Below the pieces are notes generated by a model. That model made no database searches and was not told the DNA's origin. It worked only from the letters and a program-made list of their open reading frames with translations. Positions 33,862 through 44,715 of a stretch of 64,000 bases of DNA are shown here, one piece after another (within the stretch, counting starts at the first letter, position 1; every line of letters begins with the position of its first letter). The position numbers and the translations under genes are program-made. The stretch is from the NCBI RefSeq assembly GCF_008807415.1, contig NZ_CP043626.1:6114501-6178500 (forward strand), in the 5' to 3' direction. The DNA is from Pseudomonas denitrificans (nom. rej.) (GTDB lineage: Bacteria > Pseudomonadota > Gammaproteobacteria > Pseudomonadales > Pseudomonadaceae).

Positions 33862-34491
33862 GTGTCTGTCGTTTTCGTCGCCGCCTCCAAGCTGCCCACC
33901 CCCTTCGGCGAATTCACCATGCATGGCTTCCTCGACGAGGAAACCGGCAAGGAACACGTCGCCCTGACCATGGGCAAGCTCGACGACGGCCAGCCGGCGC
34001 TGGGGCGTCTGCATTCCGAGTGCCTCACCGGCGATGCGCTGTTCAGCCTGCGTTGCGACTGCGGTTTCCAGCTCGAGGGCGCGCTGTCGGCCATCGCCAA
34101 GGAAGGTCGCGGCGTCCTGTTGTACCTGCGCCAGGAAGGCCGTGGCATCGGCCTGCTCAACAAGATCCGCGCCTACGCCCTGCAGGACGAAGGCGCCGAT
34201 ACCGTGGAAGCCAACCTGGCCCTGGGCTTCGGCGCCGACCAGCGTGACTACGCCATGTGCCTGCCGATGCTCAAGCACCTGGGCGTCTGCTCGCTGCGGC
34301 TGATGACCAACAACCCGCGCAAGGTGAAGGCGCTGGAAGGCTATGGCCTGACCGTTGCCGAGCGCGTGCCGCTGCAGAAGGGCCTGAACCCGCACAACAA
34401 GCGTTACCTGCAGACCAAGGCAGGCAAGCTGGGCCACATGCTGGGCAACATGCATCAGGGCGAAGCCGAGGCCGAGGCATCCGCTTCGTGA
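33862..34491 (+). CDS. ribA: GTP cyclohydrolase II
   Basis: RibA opens GTP to the first riboflavin intermediate. The 209-residue protein has all three zinc ligands (Cys54, Cys65, Cys67 in [16 protein letters not shown]), [15 protein letters not shown] for catalysis and LMTNNPRKV near the end. It starts with GTG at 33862 behind AGGAG. This functional copy compensates for the degenerate domain in RibBA at 28648. Its 3' end overlaps the following membrane-protein gene by four bases. Confidence 0.96.
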   Translation: MSVVFVAASKLPTPFGEFTMHGFLDEETGKEHVALTMGKLDDGQPALGRLHSECLTGDALFSLRCDCGFQLEGALSAIAKEGRGVLLYLRQEGRGIGLLNKIRAYALQDEGADTVEANLALGFGADQRDYAMCLPMLKHLGVCSLRLMTNNPRKVKALEGYGLTVAERVPLQKGLNPHNKRYLQTKAGKLGHMLGNMHQGEAEAEASAS

Positions 34492-34904
34492 ATCGCGCCG
34501 CTGCCCGGCGCCGGCTGAATCTGCTCTGGTGGTTGCTGCTGGCGCTCGCGCTGGCGCCGCAGCACCTGATGCTGGCGCTGGTGGGCGAAGCGCCTGGGCC
34601 GGAGTCGCTGGCCACGCCGGTGTTCGTCGTCGGCCTGCTGTCGATGTTCCTCACCCTGCCGCTGTTCCGCCGCTACAAGCATGCGCTGATTGCCACCGGC
34701 AAGGCCCGTGACGGCGCGGATGAACCCGCTGCCTGGCAGGCGCTGGGCACCGCGCAGCGCCGTGGCGCGCTGGTCGGCAGCCTGCCGGCCTGGATCGGCA
34801 CCCTGGCGGTGCTGGTCGACCTGCATGGCGTGCCCGTCCTGCTGCTGGGCTTCGCCAGCCTGGTCATCCTCTGGCTGTACCGCCTGCCGCGCCAACTGGC
34901 CTGA
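34488..34904 (+). CDS. Hypothetical membrane protein (138 aa)
   Basis: The ORF starts with GTG at 34488 inside the ribA stop and ends at a TGA sharing a base with the BtuF-like start. It encodes about four hydrophobic segments: [36 protein letters not shown], one near [11 protein letters not shown] and a C-terminal [15 protein letters not shown] do not recognise the family. Its tight position between ribA and a cobalamin-binding protein suggests co-transcription, not a shared function. Confidence 0.75.
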   Translation: MNRAAARRRLNLLWWLLLALALAPQHLMLALVGEAPGPESLATPVFVVGLLSMFLTLPLFRRYKHALIATGKARDGADEPAAWQALGTAQRRGALVGSLPAWIGTLAVLVDLHGVPVLLLGFASLVILWLYRLPRQLA

Positions 34905-35710
34905 TGCGCCGTTTCCTCTGCCTGCTCCTGCTGCTTGCCGGCCTGCCGGTCGTGGCGGCGGAGCGGGTGGTGAGCCTCGCGCCTTCCCTCACCGACATGG
35001 TCCTCGAACTGGGCGCCGCCGACCGGCTGGTCGGTCTGCTCGATGGCGGGCCGCGCGCGGAATCCCTGAAAGACCTGCCGTCCGTCGGCCGCTACGGCCA
35101 GGTCAACCTCGAACAGATTCTTGCCCTGCAGCCTGACCTGCTGCTGGTCTGGCCTGGCGCCGTGCCCGAGGCGCAGCTGCAACGCCTGACGTCCGTGGGC
35201 ATCCCGGTCTATGTGGCCGATCCGCACCGTCTGGAGGATATTGCCCGACAGTTCCGCGAGCTGGGCGAGCGACTGGGGAGGGCGGAAAAGGGCCGTGAAC
35301 TGGCGGAAACCTTCGATTCGGGCATGGCGCAGCTGCGGGCGCAGTACCGCCGCGAGCAGCCGCTCAAGGTGTTCTATCAGGTGTGGGATCGCCCGCTCTA
35401 TACCGTCGGTGGCCAGCAGATCATCAGCGAGGCGCTGGAGGTTTGCGGGGGCCGCAACCTGTTCGCCGATCTTGACCTGCCCGCGCCGCAGGTTGGCCAG
35501 GAAGCGGTATTGGCGCGCGATCCCCAGGTGATCCTGGCGGCCAGCGACGACCAGCTGCGCAGCTGGACCGGCATGCAGCAATTGAGTGCCACACGGCTCA
35601 GGCAGCTCTGGGTGGTGCCGGATCGTAACCTGGAGAAACCGAGCTTCGCGATGCTCGACGCGACCGAGAAGCTCTGTCGGTTGCTGGCCGGGGCCAAGGC
35701 CAACGACTGA
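34904..35710 (+). CDS. BtuF-like cobalamin-binding periplasmic protein
   Basis: The 268-residue precursor has a signal peptide ending VVAA, then RVVSLAPSLTDMVLELGAADRLVG and a type III periplasmic binding protein fold with one long helix between lobes. These are the hallmarks of BtuF/FecB-type cobalamin or iron-siderophore binders. Similarity of the opening to BtuF favours corrinoids. No BtuCD genes are adjacent and no riboswitch precedes it, so the assignment of ligand is moderate. Confidence 0.82.
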   Translation: MRRFLCLLLLLAGLPVVAAERVVSLAPSLTDMVLELGAADRLVGLLDGGPRAESLKDLPSVGRYGQVNLEQILALQPDLLLVWPGAVPEAQLQRLTSVGIPVYVADPHRLEDIARQFRELGERLGRAEKGRELAETFDSGMAQLRAQYRREQPLKVFYQVWDRPLYTVGGQQIISEALEVCGGRNLFADLDLPAPQVGQEAVLARDPQVILAASDDQLRSWTGMQQLSATRLRQLWVVPDRNLEKPSFAMLDATEKLCRLLAGAKAND

Positions 35711-35720
35711 GCTGGCCGGG

Positions 35721-35791
35721 GTTCGCGAGCAAGCTCGCTACGAAAAGCCACACCAGTGCGCCCGGCCGACTGTAGCGAGCTTGCTCGCGAA
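35721..35791. repeat. REP-like palindromic repeat pair, family 3
   Basis: TTCGCGAGCAAGCTCGCTAC and GTAGCGAGCTTGCTCGCGAA form an inverted pair around a 28-base spacer. Related to 10882-10962. Confidence 0.85.
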
Positions 35792-35827
35792 CAGCCGTGC
35801 ACAGGTACTTCCCCTGACGCCACCCTC

Positions 35828-35899
35828 GTAGGGCGCATAACGCCTAAGGCGTTATCCGCCGCGGCGGCGGATAACCCGTTCCGGGTTATGCGCCCTACG
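35828..35899. repeat. REP-like repeat, family 2
   Basis: GTAGGGCGCATAACGCC and GGTTATGCGCCCTAC enclose CCGCCGCGGCGG and GATAACCCGTTCC GGG hairpins. It follows the family 3 pair directly, between convergent genes. Confidence 0.85.
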
Positions 35900-35909
35900 A
35901 GGTGGTGGC

Positions 35910-36923
35910 TCAGAACCCTTCCAGCACGATCTTGCCCTTGGCCGTGTTGCTTTCCAGCAGCGCGTGGGCGCGGCGCAGGTTGGCGGCGTCGATCCTGCCG
36001 AAGTGCTCGCCCAGGGTGGTCTTCAGCACGCCGCTGTCGATCAGCCCGGCCACTCGCTGCAGCAGCTTGTGCTGCTCGATCATGTCGTCGGTCTGGAACA
36101 TCGAGCGGGTGTACATGAACTCCCAGTGCAGCGACAGGCTCTTCTGCTTGAGCAGGCGCACGTCGAGGTTCAGCGGGTCGTCGATCAGCGCCAGGCGGCC
36201 TTGCGGGCGCAGGCTGGCGACGATCTCGGCGAGGTGTTCCTCGGTCTGGTTCAGGCTGGCCACGTGGGTGACTTCGCCGACGCCGATGCGCTTGAGTTCT
36301 TCGCTCAGCGGCTTGCGGTGATCGATCACGTGGTGCGCGCCGAGGTTGCGCACCCATTCCTGGGTTTCCGGACGCGAAGCGGTGCCGATCACGGTCATGC
36401 CGGTGAGCTGGCGCGCCAGCTGGGTGAGGATCGACCCGACACCGCCGGCGGCGCCGACGATCAGCAGGCTCTGTCCGGCGCTGGCCTTGCCTTCGGCTAC
36501 CTGCAGGCGGTCGAACAGCAGTTCCCAGGCGGTGATGGTGGTAAGCGGCAGGGCGGCTGCGTGGGCGAAATCCAGGCTCTGCGGCATCGGGCCGACGATA
36601 CGCTCGTCCACCAGCTGCAGCTCGGCGTTGCTGCCGGGGCGGGTCAGGTCGCCGGCGTACCAGACCTTGTCGCCCGGCTTGAACAGGCTGACCTCGCTGC
36701 CCACCGCGCGAACCACGCCGGCGGCGTCCCAGCCCAGCACCTTGTACTGGCCTTCGGCGGGCTGGGCGCGCTGGCGCACCTTGGTGTCCACCGGGTTGAC
36801 GGAGATGGCGCGTACTTCCACCAGCAGGTCGCGCGGGCCGGGCGTGGGCTCGGGCAGCTGGATGTCGAGCAGGGAATTGGCGTCGCTGCTGGGCAGGCTC
36901 TGGGTGTAGCCGATGGCTTTCAT
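35910..36923 (-). CDS. Zinc-free MDR-family oxidoreductase (quinone reductase/alcohol dehydrogenase-like)
   Basis: The 337-residue protein has the GroES-like N-terminal half (AISVNPVDTKVRQ, KVLGWDAAGVVRAVG) and the NADPH motif IVGAAGGVGSILTQLARQL. It lacks the catalytic and structural zinc cysteines of alcohol dehydrogenases. It resembles ZADH1/quinone-reductase family members (YraM/AdhA-like), which reduce quinones or reactive enones. It is transcribed with the monooxygenase gene upstream of it and divergently from a LysR regulator that may control both. Confidence 0.87.
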   Translation of the reverse strand: MKAIGYTQSLPSSDANSLLDIQLPEPTPGPRDLLVEVRAISVNPVDTKVRQRAQPAEGQYKVLGWDAAGVVRAVGSEVSLFKPGDKVWYAGDLTRPGSNAELQLVDERIVGPMPQSLDFAHAAALPLTTITAWELLFDRLQVAEGKASAGQSLLIVGAAGGVGSILTQLARQLTGMTVIGTASRPETQEWVRNLGAHHVIDHRKPLSEELKRIGVGEVTHVASLNQTEEHLAEIVASLRPQGRLALIDDPLNLDVRLLKQKSLSLHWEFMYTRSMFQTDDMIEQHKLLQRVAGLIDSGVLKTTLGEHFGRIDAANLRRAHALLESNTAKGKIVLEGF

Positions 36924-36948
36924 GGGAATTCCTATGCGTTCGAGGCGA

Positions 36949-37236
36949 TCAGTCGATGCGGTTCATCAGGCGGATGTCGAGTTCCGCCAGATCGGGTTCG
37001 GCGGCCTTCACGAAGGCCTGGAAGTGCGGGCTGGCTTCGTGCTCGGCCAGGGCTTCCTCATCGCGCCACTGCTCGATCATGTAGATCAGCTCGGCGTCCT
37101 TGATGTCGCGGTGCAGGTCGTACTGCAGGCAGCCGGCCTCGGCGCGGGACGGCGCGAGCATGCCGTGCAGGCGCTCCTGCAGGCTGTCGGCGCGGCCGGG
37201 CTTGGCGCGAATGATGGCGATCAGGGTCAGGCTCAT
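36949..37236 (-). CDS. ABM-domain putative quinol monooxygenase
   Basis: The 95-residue protein is a single antibiotic-biosynthesis-monooxygenase (ABM) domain: LTLIAIIRAKPGRADSLQERL, EAGCLQYDLHRD and a late HEASPHFQAF motif, much like YgiN quinol monooxygenase. These act without cofactor, often as dimers, on quinols or aromatic substrates. The start is ATG 37236. The oxidoreductase gene follows after 25 bases, and together they suggest quinone handling under control of the divergent LysR gene. Confidence 0.9.
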   Translation of the reverse strand: MSLTLIAIIRAKPGRADSLQERLHGMLAPSRAEAGCLQYDLHRDIKDAELIYMIEQWRDEEALAEHEASPHFQAFVKAAEPDLAELDIRLMNRID

Positions 37237-37339
37237 CCGGGTATCTCCAGTGGGGCGGGGAAGGTGAGGGCATGCTGCTCTCTTTCGTTGGGAAGAAAAA
37301 CCGCGTAAGTAGAGAGTCTCTTTCAAAGGATTTTTGAAA

Positions 37340-38254
37340 ATGCTGCGTTTCGACGACCTGCAGATCTTCGTCCGCACCGCCGAGCGCGGCAGCCTTTCCG
37401 CCGCCGCCCGCGAGCTGGAGCTGTCGCCGGCGGTGGCCAGCGCAGCGCTCAAGCGCCTGGAAAGCGAGCTGGATGTGCGCCTGTTCGCCCGCTCCACTCG
37501 CAGTTTGCGCCTGACCGCCGAGGGCGAGCTGTACCTGGCCCACGCCCGTGCTGCGCTGCAAAGCCTGGACGACGGCCGCCAGCTGCTGGCCGGCGGCAAG
37601 AGCGAGATTGCCGGCAACTTCCAGGTCTCGGCGCCGTCGGACTTCGGCCGCAACGTGCTGCTGCCCTGGCTCGACGAATTCCAGGCGCTGCACCCGCGGA
37701 TGAACCTGCGCCTGCTGATCAGCGACCGCCAGGCCGATCTCTACCGGCAGCCGGTGGACGTGGCTTTTCGTCTCGGCCAGCCGGGTGATTCGAACCTGGT
37801 AGCGCTGCCGCTGGCCCCGGACAACCGCCGCGTGCTCTGTGCCGCTCCCGAGTATTTCGCACGCCACGGCAAGCCGACGCACCCGGACGAGCTGCACCGG
37901 CACAATTGCCTGCTCTACATGCTCGGCGGGCGCGCCCATGAGCGCTGGAGCTTCAGCGACAGCCGCAAGCAGCATGTGGTGGCGGTGCGCGGCGACCGCC
38001 TTTGCGACGATGCCGATGTGGTGCGGCGCTGGGCCGTGGCGGGGCAGGGGCTGGTGTACAAGTCCTGGCTGGACGTCGCGGCCGACGTACGCGCCGGTCG
38101 GCTGGAAGTGGCGCTGGCGGACTACCTGGGCGAGGCCACGCCGATGAACCTTTTCTGCACCCACCGCGCCCAGCTCAGCCGGGCGGTGACCCAGCTGCGC
38201 GAGTTCGTCCAGTTGCGCTGCGCCGAACTGATGCGCGAGCGCCTCTGGACCTGA
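37340..38254 (+). CDS. LysR-family transcriptional regulator
   Basis: The 304-residue protein starts with the LysR helix-turn-helix (DLQIFVRTAERGSLSAAARE, then LSPAVASAALKRLE) and ends with a type 2 periplasmic-binding-like effector domain. It is divergent from the ABM monooxygenase/oxidoreductase pair, 103 bases away, the usual position of a LysR protein relative to its targets. The start is ATG 37340. The effector is unknown; a quinone or electrophile is an inference from the neighbours. Confidence 0.93.
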   Translation: MLRFDDLQIFVRTAERGSLSAAARELELSPAVASAALKRLESELDVRLFARSTRSLRLTAEGELYLAHARAALQSLDDGRQLLAGGKSEIAGNFQVSAPSDFGRNVLLPWLDEFQALHPRMNLRLLISDRQADLYRQPVDVAFRLGQPGDSNLVALPLAPDNRRVLCAAPEYFARHGKPTHPDELHRHNCLLYMLGGRAHERWSFSDSRKQHVVAVRGDRLCDDADVVRRWAVAGQGLVYKSWLDVAADVRAGRLEVALADYLGEATPMNLFCTHRAQLSRAVTQLREFVQLRCAELMRERLWT

Positions 38255-38261
38255 CGCGGGA

Positions 38262-39578
38262 TCAGAGCGGCGTGTAGCGGTGGATCGCCGCGGACAGGCC
38301 CCAGGCGCTGGCCACCGCCAGCAGTACCATGGCGGTCGGCAGCAGGCTCCACCAGATGCGCGGCGCCAGGGCCGGCAGCTCGCTGCGGCGCTGGCTTATC
38401 CACAGGCTGGCGGCGCATACCGAGGCGCCGAGCAGGGCGCCGGCAATGATGTCGCTGGGCCAGTGGGCTCCCAGGTACACGCGCGACAGCGCGATGCTGG
38501 CGGCAGGGATCACCGCCAGCAGCATCCAGGTCAGGCGAACGCGTGGGGATTTTTCCCGGCTGGCCAGCACGCCAAGCACCAGGAAGAAGGCGAAGGATGC
38601 CGAGCTGTGCCCGCTGGGCATGCTGAAGGCGGACAGCGGGTCGGCGATCACTTCGGGGCGCGCGCGGCTGAACAGGTGCTTGAGGGTGGTGTTGAGCAGG
38701 GCGGTGCCGACCATGGTGCCGGCGGCGAAGAACGCATGGCGCCACAGTCGCAGCGCGGCCAGCAGAACAGCCAGCAGAGCGCCGGCGATGAACTGGGTGC
38801 GGAAGTCGCCGACGCGGGTGACGGCCACCATCACATCGTCCAGCCAGGCGTGGCGGTGCTCCTGCACTAGCGCCATCAGACCCTTGTCCAGGGCGTCGAG
38901 GTGCGGCCAGCCGATCAGCATGGCGATCAGCAGCGCGAAGCAGCCGACGGCGCCGATCAGCGCAGCCTTGCGCTCCTTGCGCAGTTCGGCGTGGATGATC
39001 AGGGCCAGCACTGCGGCGACGCAGGCGGCGACCACCCCGGCCTCCGGCCAGAAGCCCTCGGGCAGCGGCAGGCGCATGGCCGCGCCGGTGGCCCAGCCGG
39101 GCACCAGGTAGGCGATCGACCAGCCGGCGGCGGCCAGGATGGAGACGGCCAGGAAGCGGCCGAAAGGCATGTCGAGCATACCGGCGATCATCGGCAGGAA
39201 CGGCCGCAGCGCACCGATGAAGCGGCCCACCAGCAGGCTGGCGACGCCGTAGCGGTGGAAGAAGCCTTCGGCGGCGGCCATCCATTCCGGATGGTGGCGC
39301 AGCACCGGCAGGCGGCGGATGTCCTGGTGGAAGTGGCGGCCGATCCAGTAGGACGACAAATCGCCCAGCAAGCCGCCGAAGAACGCCAGCGCCAGGGTTT
39401 CCCCCAGGCCGAGGGCGCCGCTGCCGGCCAGCACGGCGATGGCGAAGAGCATCACCACGCCGGGCAGGATGATGCCAATGACGGCGGCGCATTCGAGGAA
39501 GGCGACCAGGAACAGGACCAGGGCGAGCCATTGCGGATGGGTGGCCATCCAGGTGTTGAAGGCGGCGAGATCGATCAT
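38262..39578 (-). CDS. DedA (VTT)-PAP2 fusion membrane protein
   Basis: The 438-residue protein joins two membrane domains. The N-terminal half (about 1-200) is DedA/VTT-like, with the family motif GALRPFLPMIAGMLDMPFGRF. The C-terminal half (about 215-438) is a PAP2 phosphatase with KHLFSRARPEV, PSGHSSASFAF and SRVYLGAHWPSD, so all three catalytic motifs are intact. DedA proteins move or flip undecaprenyl or other lipids and PAP2 enzymes dephosphorylate lipid pyrophosphates, so lipid-carrier recycling is plausible. It overlaps the glycosylase gene by four bases. Confidence 0.92.
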   Translation of the reverse strand: MIDLAAFNTWMATHPQWLALVLFLVAFLECAAVIGIILPGVVMLFAIAVLAGSGALGLGETLALAFFGGLLGDLSSYWIGRHFHQDIRRLPVLRHHPEWMAAAEGFFHRYGVASLLVGRFIGALRPFLPMIAGMLDMPFGRFLAVSILAAAGWSIAYLVPGWATGAAMRLPLPEGFWPEAGVVAACVAAVLALIIHAELRKERKAALIGAVGCFALLIAMLIGWPHLDALDKGLMALVQEHRHAWLDDVMVAVTRVGDFRTQFIAGALLAVLLAALRLWRHAFFAAGTMVGTALLNTTLKHLFSRARPEVIADPLSAFSMPSGHSSASFAFFLVLGVLASREKSPRVRLTWMLLAVIPAASIALSRVYLGAHWPSDIIAGALLGASVCAASLWISQRRSELPALAPRIWWSLLPTAMVLLAVASAWGLSAAIHRYTPL

Positions 39579-40294
39579 CGGAAGGTGGCGTCCTGGGTTC
39601 CGAGCAGGTGGTAGTCGTGGCCTTCGACCTGTCCGCGACGCAAAGGGTTGCGCGTGCAGAAGCTGGCGAAGGCGGCGTCGACGAAGCGGTATTGCAGGTG
39701 TTCGTCGCGGCCGTGGGGAATGCCCAGGCGCGCGGCCTGGATGGCTAGCGAGGGCTGCTCGCCAAGGTCATCGACGAACAGGCGCTGCGGGTCGAAGCGC
39801 CGGGCGTCCCAGTCCGGCACCTTCAGGCCCATCGAGCGGCAGAGCAGGGTCTGGCCGGAGCACAGCTTGCCCAGCGGGCGTTCGCTGCCGTCGGCGGCGG
39901 GATTGAGCTGGCGCATGCAGGCCAGGGCGGCGTCTCCGGAGATGCGATCGAGCCAGGGGTGGCCGGACTTGATCAGTACCGCATTGCCCGCACCGCCGGC
40001 ACTGAAGTTCAGCGAGTCGCCGCCGCGCGCGTAATACATGTAGATGTGCCCGCCATCGAGGAACAGCGCCTTGCGCTTCTCGGTGTAGCCCAGCGAGGCG
40101 TGGCTGCCTTTTTCGGCCAGGTAATAGGCCTCGGTCTCGATGATCCGCGCCGACAGCCACAGCTCGCCGACCCGGTGGCGGATCACCTTGCCCAGCAGCT
40201 CGCGGGCGACGGTGAGGGCGTCGCGGTTGAAGAAGGCATCCGGCAGCGGGTTCGCATCGGGCCAGGGCAAACTTAGGTTGGGTTCGGCGGGCAT
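39575..40294 (-). CDS. DNA-3-methyladenine glycosylase (AAG/MPG family)
   Basis: The enzyme removes alkylated purines from DNA. The 239-residue protein has ARELLGKVIRH, the active-site RIIETEAYYL with the catalytic Glu, SHASLGYTEKRKALF, and GHIYMYYARG, all diagnostic for the AAG/MPG family rather than AlkA or Tag. The overlap with the DedA-PAP2 gene (four bases) implies one transcript, though the functions look unrelated. The start is ATG 40294. Confidence 0.95.
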   Translation of the reverse strand: MPAEPNLSLPWPDANPLPDAFFNRDALTVARELLGKVIRHRVGELWLSARIIETEAYYLAEKGSHASLGYTEKRKALFLDGGHIYMYYARGGDSLNFSAGGAGNAVLIKSGHPWLDRISGDAALACMRQLNPAADGSERPLGKLCSGQTLLCRSMGLKVPDWDARRFDPQRLFVDDLGEQPSLAIQAARLGIPHGRDEHLQYRFVDAAFASFCTRNPLRRGQVEGHDYHLLGTQDATFR

Positions 40295-40357
40295 CGGATT
40301 GTCGCGGTTCTCGGGCCGGTCTTAGGCTGGGGAATCATAACAACAAGATTCTTAAGC

Positions 40358-41212
40358 ATGGCTGAACGGATCCGGGCCGACAGCGCCCACATCACCCCCA
40401 GCGCGCACTACACCGGTTACGTCTGGTATCGCCACCAACTGGCCGATCCGGCGTTCGCCACGGCTTTCGGCCGCTGGGTGCATGGCTGCGTGGCGCCGAT
40501 CAACTGGGGCGCGCGGATCGGCTTCGGGCTGAATATCGAAGACTTCCTGTTACAACGTCACCTGCTGATCGATGCCCGGCTGACCCAGGCGATCGAATTG
40601 CGTGGTGTGACCCAGGTGGTGGAGATCGCCTGTGGGCTTTCGCCCCGTGGCCGGCGCTTCCGCGAGCGCTATCCCCAGCTGACTTATATTGAAGCCGACC
40701 TGCCGCCGATGGCGGCGCGCAAGTCTGCGCTGCTGCAGGAACAGGGCTGGCTGGACGGCAAGCATCGCGTGCGGGCCGTGGATATCCTCGCCGAACAGGG
40801 CGAGCAAAGCCTGGCTGCGCTGTTCTCCGAGCTGGACCGCGACCGCCCGGTGGCGGTGATTACCGAGGGGCTGGTGAACTACTTTCAGCGCCCGGTGATC
40901 GAGGGCTTCTGGCGCCGTCTGGCGGCCGCCCTGCGGGTGTTCCCGGAAGCGACCTACCTGACCGAACTGTACCCCGACCTGCGCGAACACCCGCGCTACC
41001 GGCAGATCCGCTGGGGCGTCGGGTTGATCGGCCGGCTGACCCGTGGCGGCTATCCGCTGCATTACCGCAGTGCCGGCGAGATCGAGCAGGCGTTCAGCGG
41101 CTGCGGGTTCGGTCGGGTGGCTGTGCTCGATCCGCAGTTGGATGGCGCGGGGCTGGGGTTGCCCAAGGGGCGGATGCCGAGCCTGGTGCGGGTGATCGAA
41201 GCACGGGTGTAG
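40358..41212 (+). CDS. Leucine-carboxyl-methyltransferase-like SAM methyltransferase
   Basis: The 284-residue protein has the LCM/PPM1-type motif VVEIACGLSPRGRRFRERYP and YIEADLPPMAARK. In it the SAM site reads ACGLSPRG rather than the usual DxGxGxG. The AVITEGLVNYF segment is typical of this methyltransferase family. Substrates in bacteria include small O-methylated metabolites, not identified here. It is divergent from the glycosylase gene and convergent with the alpha/beta hydrolase. Confidence 0.85.
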   Translation: MAERIRADSAHITPSAHYTGYVWYRHQLADPAFATAFGRWVHGCVAPINWGARIGFGLNIEDFLLQRHLLIDARLTQAIELRGVTQVVEIACGLSPRGRRFRERYPQLTYIEADLPPMAARKSALLQEQGWLDGKHRVRAVDILAEQGEQSLAALFSELDRDRPVAVITEGLVNYFQRPVIEGFWRRLAAALRVFPEATYLTELYPDLREHPRYRQIRWGVGLIGRLTRGGYPLHYRSAGEIEQAFSGCGFGRVAVLDPQLDGAGLGLPKGRMPSLVRVIEARV

Positions 41213-41248
41213 GGCGTACGACCTCTGGTGGTCATACGCCGTCGCGTC

Positions 41249-42475
41249 TCAAGCCGCGCACGCGCCCTGCTGCATCGGCACCACCATTGCCGCCAGCGCC
41301 GCGCTGGCCTGCGGGTCGCCGTGGGCGAAGATGAAGGCCAACCCATCGCCGCAGTAGCGCAGCGGCAGGATATCCAGTTCCGGCAGGCCCGCGGCGGCCA
41401 GCTTCCAGCCGCGCGCCGGGCGATCTGCCGGCAGCTCGACGCGGACCAGTCCGCCGAAATACCCCAGCTCCGCCAGCTCGCAGCGCCATTCGCCACCTTC
41501 GCCGTTGCGCAGCACGGCGCGGGTGTCGGCCGGCGCCAGACGCGGTTCGAAGCGGCGTTCCAGGTGCAGCAGCTGCTGGCGCTGGAAGCGTGTGCTACCG
41601 GCGGCGCTGCGCGGCAGTGCTTCACCGCGCAGGAACGGGTTGTACAGCCGCGCGCAGGCATCGCGGCGCTCGAACTGCGCCAGGTGGTCGGCGTTGTGAA
41701 TCAGCGCGAACTCGGCGTCCGCGCAGGCGTGGGCAAATTCGGCATGCTCCCAGGGCTGGGTGAAGTGGTCGTACTCGCCAGCCAGCACCAGGGTCGGGCA
41801 CTGCGGGTGGCGGTCGAAGCCGCCGAAGGCCAGCAGGCGCTGGCTGTTCTGCCGGTAGCGTTCGATCTCCGCCGGGGTCAGGCGCTGCAGTTGGCGCAGC
41901 AGGGCCTTGCGGAATACCGGGGAAACGCCCGTATCGGCCAGGCGCAGCGGGTTGATCAGGCCGGTCAGCACGCCGTGGGCGAAAGGCGTCTGCTCGCCCA
42001 GTTCCAGGCGCGCCAGGGCCTCCACCAGCAGCGCGCGGGCGCCGGGGCGGCCGAAGGCGGTGATGCCGGCCAGCAGCAGGCGGCCGCAGCGCGCCGGGTG
42101 GCGGGCGGCGAACAGCGCGGCCAGCGCCGAGCCGTAGGACAGCCCGATGGGCATCAGCGGCGGCAGCTGCAGGGTTTGCGCAAAGGCGGCGATCAGGTCG
42201 GCCAGGTCCTCCAGGCTCAGCTCTGGCGCCAGTTGCAGGTTGCCGCCCTGGCTGGGCAGGTCGAGCAGGATCACCGGGTGCCCGGCGAGCAGCTCCGAGA
42301 CCTCGCTGGCGAAGGAGCGGAAGCTCTGGAACGCGCCGCCCAGCAGCAGGACCGGCGGGCGGGTGTCATCCTCCCGTGAAGAGAAGGCCTGGTAGTGCAG
42401 TTGCCAACCGTCCAGTTCCAGCACCGCCGGGGCGGTGGTCAGGGACTGGGCGCTGTAATCGGTGCGATAGCGCAT
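41249..42475 (-). CDS. Alpha/beta hydrolase with a PilZ-like C-terminal extension
   Basis: The 408-residue protein has a full alpha/beta hydrolase domain (about 15-285): nucleophile Ser113 in GLSYGS, Asp236 in GEYDHF and His264 in NADHLAQF. It resembles RhlA/PhaG-type enzymes. After residue 300 comes a separate beta-rich domain beginning with an R-x3-R pair (Arg308, Arg312), like the start of PilZ domains that bind cyclic di-GMP. The second PilZ motif is not clear (ELGYFGG), so nucleotide binding is doubtful. The start is ATG 42475. The corresponding position next to proA in P. aeruginosa also holds a hydrolase. Confidence 0.8.
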   Translation of the reverse strand: MRYRTDYSAQSLTTAPAVLELDGWQLHYQAFSSREDDTRPPVLLLGGAFQSFRSFASEVSELLAGHPVILLDLPSQGGNLQLAPELSLEDLADLIAAFAQTLQLPPLMPIGLSYGSALAALFAARHPARCGRLLLAGITAFGRPGARALLVEALARLELGEQTPFAHGVLTGLINPLRLADTGVSPVFRKALLRQLQRLTPAEIERYRQNSQRLLAFGGFDRHPQCPTLVLAGEYDHFTQPWEHAEFAHACADAEFALIHNADHLAQFERRDACARLYNPFLRGEALPRSAAGSTRFQRQQLLHLERRFEPRLAPADTRAVLRNGEGGEWRCELAELGYFGGLVRVELPADRPARGWKLAAAGLPELDILPLRYCGDGLAFIFAHGDPQASAALAAMVVPMQQGACAA

Positions 42476-42774
42476 GGCAGTTCTCCGGCGGTGGGCCGCC
42501 TCTTGTTGTTCTTCCCTGGCGTGCCTCCCTGGCAATGCGAACGCTGCGGGGGCAATGAGCCATGCTTGCAAAGTAACCAGCCGATACGAATTTGTTTACC
42601 CAACCTTCGGGCGGCAGGGAGGGGCGGGGAGTGTCGGATGTAACCGGCGGGCGGGGGATGACGGGCGCTGGCGTTACGCGAAGCGCGTCGCTGACCGGCC
42701 GGCTGCTGTGGCTGGCCGCTGAGGGCGCGCTCCCGCTATACTTGCGCATTTCCCTCACGCAGACGCGTTAGATC

Positions 42775-44696
<1,922 letters not shown>

Positions 44697-44715
44697 TCAA
44701 GCTAGAGAGTCATAC

